Of a stretch of 8,222 nucleotides of DNA, positions 1-7,605 are shown piece after piece. Position 1 is the first letter of the stretch. Every line of letters starts with the position of its first letter. The translations under genes and the position numbers were made by a program. The DNA lies in assembly GCA_003557805.1 (NCBI GenBank), contig PWNY01000018.1, forward strand, positions 1 through 8,222. Direction: 5' to 3'. The notes beneath the pieces are model-generated. The model was not told where the DNA came from. It did not search any database and saw only the letters and a program-made list of their open reading frames with translations. The DNA comes from Bacteroidales bacterium. Its GTDB lineage: Bacteria > Bacteroidota > Bacteroidia > Bacteroidales > UBA7960.

Positions 1-327
1 GACTCACTTGAAACAGGTGGGAAAAAAAACAGGGATAAAGATATTTCCGGGGAGCAAAGGGGAAGGAGATCGTATGAGGAGAAAAAGGAGTATGAGCGGA
101 AACTAAGACGGCTTCAGAAGAGAATTGCCGAATATGAGGCCGAAATCGACAGGCTGGAGAAAGAGGCTGCCAGGCTTGAGGATATTATGGCAAACCCCGC
201 AGAGGGGAAAAATAAGATAGAAAGCGGCAGCCTGTTCCACGATTACCAGAAGGTAAAAGACAGCATATCCAGGCTGGAACATGAGTGGGAATCGGCCCAC
301 AATGAGCTTGATGATCTTACCGTCTGA
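1..327 (+). CDS. ABC-F family ATPase (Uup-like), C-terminal coiled-coil end, partial
   Basis: Only the last 108 codons lie in the window (frame 1, TGA at 325-327); the ATPase domains are off the left edge. What remains is a basic, glycine-containing linker (about 25 residues) followed by a highly charged two-helix segment beginning SYEEKKEYERKLRRLQKRI, with a second helix after a short PAEGKNK turn. This heptad-rich hairpin matches the C-terminal domain that ends Uup-type ABC-F proteins. ABC-F proteins are soluble, lack transmembrane domains, and act on ribosomes or, for Uup, bind branched DNA; the C-terminal coiled coil is the DNA-binding part in E. coli Uup. The role here is inferred from that family. 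The tail could belong to another ABC-F subclass, because the ATPase motifs cannot be seen. Its last 11 bases overlap the end of the opposite-strand metallopeptidase gene. Confidence 0.8.
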   Translation, partial: DSLETGGKKNRDKDISGEQRGRRSYEEKKEYERKLRRLQKRIAEYEAEIDRLEKEAARLEDIMANPAEGKNKIESGSLFHDYQKVKDSISRLEHEWESAHNELDDLTV

Positions 328-1933
328 CAGGCGCGGCAAACTGCGCAGCGTAGTGAGACGGATCCAGGTCGCTGCCAGTTGCAGATCTGACCAGTTCCTT
401 CCAGTCAAGTGAGGCCCCGTGGCAGAAAACCCTGTCCCTGAAAAACCTGCCAATAAGGGGATCACTCTCAAATGCATGGCATTTCCGGGTGTGGTCAGGA
501 AGCAACTTTTTCATGCTTGCACCGAACTGGGAAGCCAGCAGCTCTCCAAGTAGATAGTTGTGGTAATAACAGGGGGCACTGGCAATATGTATCTTGGACG
601 CCCAGTAAGCGACATCCATCCTGTCAGGTGCATTAAGCTTCTGGTACCTGCCTGCAAGGCTCCACCAAAGGCCGTTCAGGTCCTGGTCAGGGTTCGCGTA
701 CAGACCCTTTTCAAAACGGTACATTACCTGGGCCCAGCGAGAAAACACAAGCTGCTCTGTGGATGCAGCCTCATCTGACAGTGGGGCCAGGCTGTCTGCA
801 ACAGCACCATCTATTATCCCCATTGATCTCATCCAAAGAGGATCAGAGGCCAGGCGTCCGAAGAACATTGCCACGGCCTCTGTAACGAATATATGTGCGG
901 GCTCCCTTAATACGAAGGGTAACCTGCTATTGTAATTTTTCTCATAAACCGCATGGCCGAACTCATGCAGCATGGTATTCATCCATTTTCGGTTGGGCCT
1001 TATGTTACACAGCACCCTGACATCACCCTCACGGTCAATATTTATACAGAATGCATGCTGATTTTTTCCGGCCCTTTCGAAAAGGTCACTGCGGCTTACA
1101 ATATCATCAATGATCAGTCCGGAACCCCAGAAATAATCCGAGGTGAGCCTGACAAGGTCACTGTTACTGTAAAACCTGTCAAGGTCAATGCGGGAAATTG
1201 CAGGTGCCTCCTGGAAAAAACGATCCTGGTAATGCCATGGCCTGAGTCCTTCCGGCTTAATTCCCAGCCTTTCAGCGAGCTTGTTGTCTGTTTCTGACTT
1301 GATCCGGCTGAACCCCTCTGCCGTGACCCTGTCAATATGGTCAAATATACTGTCTACTTCCCCGGGGTCCTGCTCGCTGAGGGTCAGGCTCATATGATGG
1401 TAATCAGGATATCCCAGCAGTGCAGCGGCCTGGTTGCGCAGATCAACAAGCCTGCGAACATCCTCCTCTACCAGGTTCCCCACAAGCTTTGATGCATGCC
1501 AGGCCTCCTCCAGCCCCGGGCTGTCAGTTGATCTCTCCAGGACATCATCCACCTGGTTGTCGGTAAGCCTCTTTCCTCCAACCTCAGCCCGGAAAAGTGA
1601 AAATTTATTTGCCACCCTTGTCTCAAGACCAATGACCTCCTCCTGTATGGCCGCAGGTATCTGATGGGCCTTATAAATAAGGTAGAGCAAATTAACCTGG
1701 CGTTTCAGCAATGGGTCACTCACAGCAACTGACTCCCTGGCGGATGCCAGAAACTCAAAGTCCTTCCTGCTGGAGAGCACCGAAGTATGTTTTACCTCAA
1801 GGCTGGAATAGAGGTCATAGTACTTTTTCTTACCGCTCACGGCAGCTTTAAAGTAAGCGTCATGTTTTTGTTTTTCAAGTCTGGCTGTCCTGTTCCTGTA
1901 GCCCTCAATGAACTTTTTTACTTTATCCTCCAT
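317..1933 (-). CDS. M2/M3-like zinc metallopeptidase (gluzincin)
   Basis: The 538-residue protein starts at ATG 1933 (MEDKVKKFIEG) and ends at TAA 317-319. The zinc site is HEFGH at residues 323-327, with a third ligand candidate Glu352 in the segment VTEAVAMFF. The HExxH-to-Glu distance fits the peptidyl-dipeptidase/oligopeptidase group (MEROPS M2 and M3). A C-terminal helix, YYHNYLLGELLASQF (456-470), and an N-terminal helical stretch with LVDLRNQAAALLGYPDY (162-178) are also typical of these all-helical enzymes, which close around short peptides. No signal peptide or lipobox is seen, so a cytoplasmic peptide-trimming role is inferred; the natural substrate is unknown. It is the last gene of the minus-strand block, 49 bases downstream of the O-antigen ligase gene. 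The leader has no Shine-Dalgarno. The M2 versus M3 assignment is uncertain; the metallopeptidase call is not. Confidence 0.88.
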   Translation of the reverse strand: MEDKVKKFIEGYRNRTARLEKQKHDAYFKAAVSGKKKYYDLYSSLEVKHTSVLSSRKDFEFLASARESVAVSDPLLKRQVNLLYLIYKAHQIPAAIQEEVIGLETRVANKFSLFRAEVGGKRLTDNQVDDVLERSTDSPGLEEAWHASKLVGNLVEEDVRRLVDLRNQAAALLGYPDYHHMSLTLSEQDPGEVDSIFDHIDRVTAEGFSRIKSETDNKLAERLGIKPEGLRPWHYQDRFFQEAPAISRIDLDRFYSNSDLVRLTSDYFWGSGLIIDDIVSRSDLFERAGKNQHAFCINIDREGDVRVLCNIRPNRKWMNTMLHEFGHAVYEKNYNSRLPFVLREPAHIFVTEAVAMFFGRLASDPLWMRSMGIIDGAVADSLAPLSDEAASTEQLVFSRWAQVMYRFEKGLYANPDQDLNGLWWSLAGRYQKLNAPDRMDVAYWASKIHIASAPCYYHNYLLGELLASQFGASMKKLLPDHTRKCHAFESDPLIGRFFRDRVFCHGASLDWKELVRSATGSDLDPSHYAAQFAAPVRR

Positions 1934-1982
1934 AAGCAGAATGTTTTATTCTTTCAGGTCAAAAAATGTTGTTAACATCTGG

Positions 1983-3530
1983 TTATCTGTATCTCTCTTT
2001 CAGAAACAGGAAATAGTTGCTGAAAAAGACAAAGAAAGAGAGGCCTGCCTGTGTATCAATAGTATCCTCATTGAGCATTGAAAGCATCAGAATGATAAAA
2101 AATACAAGATAGGGAGTATGACCGAACTTTTTGAGTTTTAACCCCGGGTAAACCATGGAGAAAACTATCCAGAGCATCCCGGGTATTCCAAACAATACGG
2201 CGAAAGAGAGGTACTGATTATGAGGTTTCATCCACCTCTCAAACTCCAGGCTGGATCCCAGCCTTTGCAGCCCGTAAAATGAGGCTTCCCTTATATCACC
2301 AGTACCCCATCCAAAAACCGGGTTTTTCTTTATTGCCTCCAGGGCAGCCTTCCAGAACTCAATTCGCTGGGCAAGGGTGTGCCCGCTGGGATCACCTGTA
2401 ATGCGGTAACTGTTGAGTTCCCAAAGGCTCTGGTGTAAGCGCGTTATTATCCATGGCCATTTGGTATAGCGGATATTGGGCACGCCTTTCTCAATGGCTG
2501 CTATATCATCGCTGCCTAAACTGCCAAGGGCATTCGCATCCTTTCTGAGTCCCATCGAACTCATATACCGGTAAAGCACAGGCATTACCGGATCTCCTTT
2601 TTGCCCGGTACCATCAAACTCATATTCACTCCTGCTGTTCCAGGCCTCCCTAAGCTCCTGCTCCGCAATATAGGAGTATATAAGATAACCGTTCTCCCTG
2701 AGCTCTGCATCCGGCTCATGATAATACTCACTGCCTGCGGGAGAGTGTTTGACCGCTTCTCCGTAACTCTCAACCCTGGTTACATTACGCCACAACGATA
2801 AAACAAGGATAAGTGCCAAAAGAACCATCACCCCTGCAGCCGAAATACCCAAACGCCTCCATACAAGACCTGCAGCTGCTGCTTCCCTGAGTGCCACGAC
2901 TGCCGCAGCGGCAGCAAAAACGACGACTCCCGAAAGGGAGTGAAGCATCAGCAGGTATATAAAGTGCCATAGTGCCAAAAGAAATAGCGTCCACCTGGCC
3001 TGGCGGTTCTCCCTGAACTCATTACCCGCAAGATAAAGCAGAAGGAATACAGAGAGGGCGACCATCAGGCTCATCCTGATATGGGAGATAAAGGGGGAGA
3101 GCTCCCGGTAACCCGAATAATCCCCCGAGAGGTATACAGAAAGGCTGAACATGGACACAACCGTTACCGACAGAGAGAATACCAGCACTATCCATTTTTT
3201 CACGCCTCCTGGTAATGGCCGTGACGAGACCACAATTACCGTAAGCAGAAGCACAGGCAGGCGTGTTTTAAGAGTACTCAGGCCATAACCGGTATTCGAG
3301 GAATAAAAGAGGGCAATTATGTGAACAAGGTAGATCGATATAAATATAAGTGCGGCACGGTTTTGGGCAACGCTGCGGAACTTCCTGCGCAGATCGCCTT
3401 CAACGATCCAGTTCAGAAACAGGATGATCTGCGATACACTCATCAGGAAGACCGATGAAGGTAAGGCCACTGCAAGCAGGCAAAGGCCCGCAATGTATGT
3501 CCACTGGTGTAATGCTTCCCTCCGGTTCAT
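1983..3530 (-). CDS. O-antigen ligase / Wzy-type polymerase family membrane protein
   Basis: The 515-residue multi-pass inner-membrane protein starts at ATG 3530 and stops at TAA 1983-1985. Hydrophobic segments lie near residues 12-40, 59-76, 91-101, 112-134, 150-168, 178-196, 200-215 and 227-247. A large hydrophilic loop follows (about 248-436), then further helices at about 441-460 and 473-510. The loop ends with the family's hallmark: QRIEFWKAALEAIKKNPVFG (388-407), then the HNQYL motif at 437-441 followed by a Gly-rich helix start. In WaaL/Wzy/PglL proteins this periplasmic loop and conserved Arg/His residues act in transfer or polymerisation of lipid-linked glycan. Sequence alone cannot separate ligase from polymerase or from O-glycosylation ligase. 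No glycosyltransferase genes surround it, so its glycan is unknown. It lies 21 bases after the ctpA stop, which suggests co-transcription. Confidence 0.87.
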   Translation of the reverse strand: MNRREALHQWTYIAGLCLLAVALPSSVFLMSVSQIILFLNWIVEGDLRRKFRSVAQNRAALIFISIYLVHIIALFYSSNTGYGLSTLKTRLPVLLLTVIVVSSRPLPGGVKKWIVLVFSLSVTVVSMFSLSVYLSGDYSGYRELSPFISHIRMSLMVALSVFLLLYLAGNEFRENRQARWTLFLLALWHFIYLLMLHSLSGVVVFAAAAAVVALREAAAAGLVWRRLGISAAGVMVLLALILVLSLWRNVTRVESYGEAVKHSPAGSEYYHEPDAELRENGYLIYSYIAEQELREAWNSRSEYEFDGTGQKGDPVMPVLYRYMSSMGLRKDANALGSLGSDDIAAIEKGVPNIRYTKWPWIITRLHQSLWELNSYRITGDPSGHTLAQRIEFWKAALEAIKKNPVFGWGTGDIREASFYGLQRLGSSLEFERWMKPHNQYLSFAVLFGIPGMLWIVFSMVYPGLKLKKFGHTPYLVFFIILMLSMLNEDTIDTQAGLSFFVFFSNYFLFLKERYR

Positions 3531-3551
3531 TTCCGGGCTGTTTTCTGTTTA

Positions 3552-5219
3552 TCAGTTCACACCCGCAAGAATACCGGAATATGCGCCAGTATCGTTCAGG
3601 ACCTCTATTGCCTTCTCCACATCCGGATCATAATCAAGCGAGACCACGACCCTGCCCTCGCGGTAATAATACCGTGATACTATCTCCATAAGCAGGCTGT
3701 GCTCAATCTCCTCCCTGAAGGTTATAAAATCCTGCTCTTTTTCTCTTCTGATCCTGTCCTTGAGTGTATCAAACTCCTGTTCAATGGCATTAAAATATTG
3801 CTCCCCAGAGGCGGTCTCCTTTAGCTGGTTCAGCAGGTTTTCTGTCCTGGTTGTATAAGAGAAGTCCTTCCCGGCAACGAACTCCATAAAATCGTTGTAT
3901 ATCTCATCAGTTATTGCAAATTCAGCTGCCGGAGCTATCTCACTGTTCTCCTTCCTGAACTTGCTTGCATAGTCAAATATGAGGAACTGACGACTCAGCG
4001 CCCTGGTAATATTACCAGGTTCCGGCCGCTGTACCGTAATGTCGGGCTCAATCCCACCCCCGTCATGAACTCTCCTTCCTCCTCTTGTGGTATGGGCGCT
4101 TTTGAGGGAGTCAGGAATTTCAGCGACACTACCGTCATCCCGCCTCTCCGCGTAATTGATCGCCTGTATGCTTCTGCCGCTCGGTATAAAATACTCCGCA
4201 ACGGTAACCTTTAGCTGGGTGTTATAGCTCAGGGGCACAACGTTTTGAACAAGCCCCTTTCCAAAGGTCCTGTCACCGATTATCACACCCCGGTCAAGGT
4301 CCTGTATTGAACCTGCAACGATCTCAGATGCCGAGGCGCTTGCACGGTTTACCAGGATTGCAAGGGGGATCTCCTTATCAACAGGGTCATTAAGGGTGCG
4401 GTGGGTCGATGTCCTGTCAGGTAACCTGCCCTTTGTGCTCACTATCAGTTCATCCTTTTCAACGAAAAGATTTGTGATATTGACGGCCTCATGCAGCAGT
4501 CCTCCCCCATTGTCCCTGAGGTCTATTATAACACTCTTCACCTGGTTCTCGTTCATCAGCGCTTCAAGTGCGCTCTTTACCTCCCTGCCGGCCCTCTGTG
4601 TAAAGCCGGTAAGCTTTATATATGCGGTGGTTTCATTGACCATTCCGTAGTAGGGGATATTGTCAACCCGTACCACTTCCCTTTCAAGGCTTTTAACAAT
4701 TTGTTCGACATCCCTTTCCACCATTATGCTGAGAGAGGTGCCCGGTTGCCCCTGTAAAAGGGCTCTTACCTCGTCCTCATCGCGGCCAGCGGTTGACTGG
4801 CCGTTTATCTCAAGTATGATATCCCCTGGTATGAGACCGGCCTTATATGCAGGAAAGCCCTCATAAGGCTCAACTATCATCATACGCCCGTCCCTGGGCC
4901 TTATTACCGCACCTATACCACCGTACTGGCCGGTGGTCATAAAACGTACATCCTCGATCTCTGACTCGGGTATAAAGGTGGTATATGGGTCAAGGGATGA
5001 CAACATGCCGTCAATACCGGATTTCATAACCTCCGACACATTGACATCATCAACATAGTTCACAACCAGCTCCCTGAACAGGGTTGAGAATATATCCAGG
5101 TTCCTGGCGATCTCAAAGTTCCTGCTCCCCGCAGAAGTCAGAGTGATCGCCAGAGCAGAAAAAACTGCTATAATCAGGGCCGATCTTGCCCTTAATGATA
5201 GACTTCTAATTTTTTGCAT
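3552..5219 (-). CDS. ctpA: C-terminal processing peptidase, S41 family
   Basis: The 555-residue protein starts at ATG 5219 and ends at TGA 3552-3554. It begins with a basic N-terminus and a hydrophobic core (13-29) ending in TSAGS, so it is exported or anchored in the periplasm. An N-terminal helical region with DPYTTFIP (77-84) precedes a PDZ domain (about 92-168, with YGGIGAVI and AGLIPGDIILEING). The S41 core follows: GFTQRA, IIDLRDNGGGLL (231-242), SASASE (294-299) and TFGKGLVQ (318-325). By spacing to characterised CtpB and Prc enzymes, the catalytic set is Ser296, Lys321 and Gln325, all present. The roughly 150-residue charged C-terminal region beyond the core makes it longer than many CtpA proteins; I recall this length as common in Bacteroidota. 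It likely trims periplasmic or envelope proteins at their C-termini. It follows yidD by 23 bases. Confidence 0.93.
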   Translation of the reverse strand: MQKIRSLSLRARSALIIAVFSALAITLTSAGSRNFEIARNLDIFSTLFRELVVNYVDDVNVSEVMKSGIDGMLSSLDPYTTFIPESEIEDVRFMTTGQYGGIGAVIRPRDGRMMIVEPYEGFPAYKAGLIPGDIILEINGQSTAGRDEDEVRALLQGQPGTSLSIMVERDVEQIVKSLEREVVRVDNIPYYGMVNETTAYIKLTGFTQRAGREVKSALEALMNENQVKSVIIDLRDNGGGLLHEAVNITNLFVEKDELIVSTKGRLPDRTSTHRTLNDPVDKEIPLAILVNRASASASEIVAGSIQDLDRGVIIGDRTFGKGLVQNVVPLSYNTQLKVTVAEYFIPSGRSIQAINYAERRDDGSVAEIPDSLKSAHTTRGGRRVHDGGGIEPDITVQRPEPGNITRALSRQFLIFDYASKFRKENSEIAPAAEFAITDEIYNDFMEFVAGKDFSYTTRTENLLNQLKETASGEQYFNAIEQEFDTLKDRIRREKEQDFITFREEIEHSLLMEIVSRYYYREGRVVVSLDYDPDVEKAIEVLNDTGAYSGILAGVN

Positions 5220-5242
5220 CTTTTTATAGTTTTAATGCTTTT

Positions 5243-5485
5243 TCATGGTACCGGGTCATAACCGCTGCCACCCCAGGGATGACAGGATGCAATGCGCTTA
5301 AGGCTCAACCAACCCCCCCTTAAAGGGCCGTGTTTCTTAACTGCCTCTATCCCGTATTGTGAGCACGTCGGGGTATAACGGCATGATGCAGGCAGATAGG
5401 GAGAAATAGCCCCCTGGTAGAAACGTATCAGGCCTATCATCACCATGGCCGAAAACCTTCTTATCGCTCCCGGTATTGAGTTCAT
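5243..5485 (-). CDS. yidD: Membrane protein insertion efficiency factor YidD
   Basis: The 80-residue protein starts at ATG 5485 and ends at TGA 5243-5245. The N-terminus (about 6-25) is an amphipathic to hydrophobic helix. It is followed by the family core RFYQGAISPYLPASCRYTPT (21-40), CSQYGIEAVKKHG (41-53), GGWLSLKRI and the CHPWGGSGYDPVP ending (68-80). The conserved cysteines 35, 41 and 68 are all present. YidD is a small membrane-associated protein that helps the YidC/Sec insertion pathway; its mechanism is poorly understood. The start lies 10 bases after the rnpA stop, the classic rnpA-yidD pairing seen across bacteria. In many phyla yidC follows directly; here a processing protease does. 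Confidence 0.96.
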   Translation of the reverse strand: MNSIPGAIRRFSAMVMIGLIRFYQGAISPYLPASCRYTPTCSQYGIEAVKKHGPLRGGWLSLKRIASCHPWGGSGYDPVP

Positions 5486-5495
5486 AACTATTTTA

Positions 5496-5951
5496 TCAAT
5501 TGCTGCCCTTGCACTCTCGATCCTTTTCTAAAATCAACATAAGCCTGTTAAGCACCTCCTTAATGCTGTTCTCCGTTTCAAGGTAGCCGGGTTCCCTCTT
5601 CCCAACATAAATTAGGGCAAGCATGCAATATACCCCCTTGTCTTTTAAAAACGCGTAAAAGGGTGTTTTGTTTTTTCTGTAAGCCTCTTTAATAAGTCGT
5701 TTTATCCGGTTCCTGCCGCTGGCCTTCCGGAAGTTATGCCTTGACACACTTACAAGGCATTTTGCAGGATACTGGAAACGAGCGGACCGGGGAAGAGGCA
5801 TTTTGTCACTGCCCAGCTCACTTAGCTCTTCTTCTGTAAAGCTCATATACCTTACCCTGAAAGGGTAGATAAACTCCTGCTTGCCCCGGGTGAAAAGCAG
5901 CTTACGCAGGCGAAAACCTGACAGTCTCTCGTTTTTTCTGAAGGTGAACAT
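5496..5951 (-). CDS. rnpA: Ribonuclease P protein component
   Basis: The 151-residue protein binds the RNase P RNA and helps mature tRNA 5' ends in the cytoplasm. I chose ATG 5951, which gives MFTFRKNERLSG, the standard RnpA opening. The frame stays open back to a TTG at 5981 that would add ten residues unlike the family. The signature RNR box KASGRNRIKRLIKEAYR spans residues 76-92, and the protein is strongly basic. It is about 30 residues longer than the typical 115-120; the extra sequence is mainly an acidic insertion after the first strands (about 36-58, SFTEEELSELGSDK...). I recall such longer RnpA proteins from Bacteroidota. It lies between hemD and yidD. The usual rpmH partner upstream is absent. 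The stop is TGA 5496-5498. Confidence 0.95.
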   Translation of the reverse strand: MFTFRKNERLSGFRLRKLLFTRGKQEFIYPFRVRYMSFTEEELSELGSDKMPLPRSARFQYPAKCLVSVSRHNFRKASGRNRIKRLIKEAYRKNKTPFYAFLKDKGVYCMLALIYVGKREPGYLETENSIKEVLNRLMLILEKDRECKGSN

Positions 5952-5999
5952 ACAGCCTGAGAAATCATGTGATATCCGCAAACAGCCCAGCGGTCACTG

Positions 6000-6743
6000 T
6001 CACTTACCCTTTTTGTCAATAAACTCCTGCATGGCCATGACCATTGAAGGCGCAGTCTTTGTCGGGGCCTTTATCTGTACCTTCAAGCCGTCATTTTCAG
6101 CAGCCTTCAGGGTGGCTTTCCCAAATGTTGCTATAACGGTATCGCCCTGCTTGTAATCCGGGAAGTTGATACGGAGAGACTGTATGCCGAAAGGACTGAA
6201 GAAGACAAGCATCTGGTATTTGCCAATATCAAGGTCAGAAACATCTTCCGGCACCGACCTGTATATGGGTGCCACGGAAAACTGAATCTTGTTCTGCCTA
6301 AGCAGCTGCGGTATATCCTTTTTATGGTTTTCTGCACACGGGAAAAGGAACCTTTCATCCTTGTTCTTTTTGATAACATCCAGAAGATCCGAGAAGTGGT
6401 TCTTCCCGAAAAAGATCTTCCTCTTCCTGAACTGTACGTATTTCTGCAGGTAAAGAGCAATTGCCTCGGAGGTACAGAAGTATTTCATCTGCTCTGAGAT
6501 CTGTACCCTGAGCTCCTCGCAAAGACTGAAAAAATGATCAATGGCGTTTTTTGAAGTGAAGATAATCGCAGTAAACTCAGGAATGTTAATCCTGTGCTTC
6601 CTGAACTCCCTTGCTCCTATGCTCTCAATTTTGATGAACTTCCTGAAGCATATGCCCAGATTGTATTCATCCATAAGGTCTGCATAGGGGGATTTGTCAT
6701 TTTCAGGCGGTGGTTGCGAAATAAGGACATGTTTAATTTTCAA
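6000..6743 (-). CDS. hemD: Uroporphyrinogen-III synthase
   Basis: The 247-residue cytoplasmic enzyme of tetrapyrrole synthesis cyclises hydroxymethylbilane to uroporphyrinogen III. This family is poorly conserved. The supporting segments are the N-terminal KHVLISQPPPENDKSPY (4-20), AIIFTSKNAIDHFF (59-72), YQMLVFFSPFGIQSL (176-190), TVIATFGKATLKAA (202-215) and APTKTAPSMVMAM (226-238), giving the two-lobed alternating pattern of HemD. Translation starts at TTG 6743 rather than ATG. The frame is closed by TAG 15 bases upstream, and KIKHVLISQP directly after the TTG is the expected family N-terminus. An AGGAGG lies 9 bases before it. The stop is TGA 6000-6002. The gene sits 20 bases after DUF4271 and just before rnpA. 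Function is assigned by similarity and synteny; no other heme genes are in view. Confidence 0.87.
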   Translation of the reverse strand: MKIKHVLISQPPPENDKSPYADLMDEYNLGICFRKFIKIESIGAREFRKHRINIPEFTAIIFTSKNAIDHFFSLCEELRVQISEQMKYFCTSEAIALYLQKYVQFRKRKIFFGKNHFSDLLDVIKKNKDERFLFPCAENHKKDIPQLLRQNKIQFSVAPIYRSVPEDVSDLDIGKYQMLVFFSPFGIQSLRINFPDYKQGDTVIATFGKATLKAAENDGLKVQIKAPTKTAPSMVMAMQEFIDKKGK

Positions 6744-6752
6744 GACCCTGCT

Positions 6753-6758
6753 CCTCCT
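6753..6758 (-). promoter_or_regulatory. Shine-Dalgarno for hemD
   Basis: A perfect AGGAGG (within GAGGAGGAG) on the minus strand ends 9 bases before the TTG start of hemD. It supports that start. It also stands out because the other leaders in the block (rnpA, yidD, ctpA, the ligase, DUF4271) show no such motif, as is usual for Bacteroidota. Confidence 0.65.
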
Positions 6759-6763
6759 CTACT

Positions 6764-7483
6764 TTAGTTATTAAACAAATATTCAGACGCAGCTTTCAGT
6801 ATCAACAGCAAAGGTGCCAACTCCACGCCACAAAGGTACAAAAATAAGTAATACATGGAAAAACCGGCTGTGTGAAAACCCAGTAATGCCCCCCTAAAAA
6901 CCTTGTAAAGGTTCAGCAGGGCGAAGACCAGCCATGCTGAATAGACCAGGTAGCTGTTTGGATTGTAGGCATGGATAAAAACCAGCGGCATAAGTGCCAG
7001 CCCTGCAAACTGGTTAACCACCACTATATTCCCAAAATAGGCAGTGCTGGCAGTTCTTGTCTGAAAGACCCATGCCAAAACCCTCAAAATCAGGTTTTTT
7101 GCCGGATAAAACACAACAATCAGAAAGAAAATGATCGTATAGAACCTTGCCGGGCTGATCATTGCAATTTCAGGCAACAGCTCCGCGTACTCAATGCTTT
7201 GATAAATCAAAAGCGACAGAACCAGGATAAAGTTGAGCTTAAGAAGTATACCAGGGGTATCACCCGTAATATTTGTCTCCTTGTGCAGTATGTTAAAATG
7301 CCTTATGCTCCAGGCGGCAGTAGCAATCTGCCTGATACGCCCGGGAAAGAAATAGCGTGTAATGCTCAGCAGGGAAAGGCATATAATAAAGACCCAGGTA
7401 GTCCAGGCTCCTGCCCCGGGCTGGCTAACCTCCCTTGGTATAACGGCAAGAATATGAAAGAAGTTTATAGTGCCCGGATACAT
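6764..7483 (-). CDS. DUF4271 family integral membrane protein, function unknown
   Basis: The 239-residue protein starts at ATG 7483 and ends at TAA 6764-6766. It has about six hydrophobic segments: roughly 27-46, 78-98, 111-128, 150-171, 177-196 and 207-230. The conserved-looking end SMYYLFLYLCGVELAPLLLI (209-228), followed by Lys230, is the part I associate with DUF4271. A central FYTIIFFLIVVFYPAKNLIL and the GFHTAG loop are also visible. No catalytic motif, signal peptide or soluble domain is seen. It is the first gene of the minus-strand block, 20 bases upstream of hemD. The neighbourhood DUF4271-hemD-rnpA-yidD is one I recognise from Bacteroidota, which supports both the family call and a conserved role. 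The link to YidD and RNase P hints at membrane biogenesis, but that is inference only. Confidence 0.82.
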   Translation of the reverse strand: MYPGTINFFHILAVIPREVSQPGAGAWTTWVFIICLSLLSITRYFFPGRIRQIATAAWSIRHFNILHKETNITGDTPGILLKLNFILVLSLLIYQSIEYAELLPEIAMISPARFYTIIFFLIVVFYPAKNLILRVLAWVFQTRTASTAYFGNIVVVNQFAGLALMPLVFIHAYNPNSYLVYSAWLVFALLNLYKVFRGALLGFHTAGFSMYYLFLYLCGVELAPLLLILKAASEYLFNN

Positions 7484-7494
7484 CTGTTTTTTCG

Positions 7495-7502
7495 CAAATT
7501 TA
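7495..7502 (-). promoter_or_regulatory. Candidate -7 box for the DUF4271-hemD-rnpA block
   Basis: TAAATTTG on the minus strand matches the Bacteroidota TAnnTTTG element and is the only match upstream of DUF4271. It lies just 11 bases before the ATG, which would give an almost leaderless transcript. The nearest upstream TTTG (7516-7519) is 13 bases away rather than about 19. The call is therefore weak. Confidence 0.3.
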
Positions 7503-7605
7503 ATTGATTTTTTTTCAAACGGTATTTGCCTATACCTGCTGTTATTTAATTAACAAATTTTGACTTTATTTCTGATGTTGATATCAAAAAAATAACACAA
7601 TTCCC

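Noticed and set aside
328..360. Possible hairpin (GCGC...GCGC) as a terminator for the ABC-F gene
   Set aside because: The stem is short, there is no T-run, and the sequence is inside the metallopeptidase coding region.
103..477. 124-codon minus-strand open frame over the left edge
   Set aside because: It overlaps the ABC-F coiled-coil tail and the end of the metallopeptidase in the wrong frames; composition is that of a shadow.
953..1297. 114-codon plus-strand open frame inside the metallopeptidase gene
   Set aside because: It lies antisense to the HExxH region of a convincing gene and has no family features or promoter.
5952..5981. Longer RnpA from TTG 5981
   Set aside because: The ten added residues do not resemble RnpA, while ATG 5951 gives the standard MFTFRK opening.
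6971..7507. 178-codon plus-strand open frame antisense to DUF4271
   Set aside because: The product is rich in Gln, Asn, Lys and Cys with no recognisable domain, and it mirrors a well-supported membrane-protein gene on the other strand.
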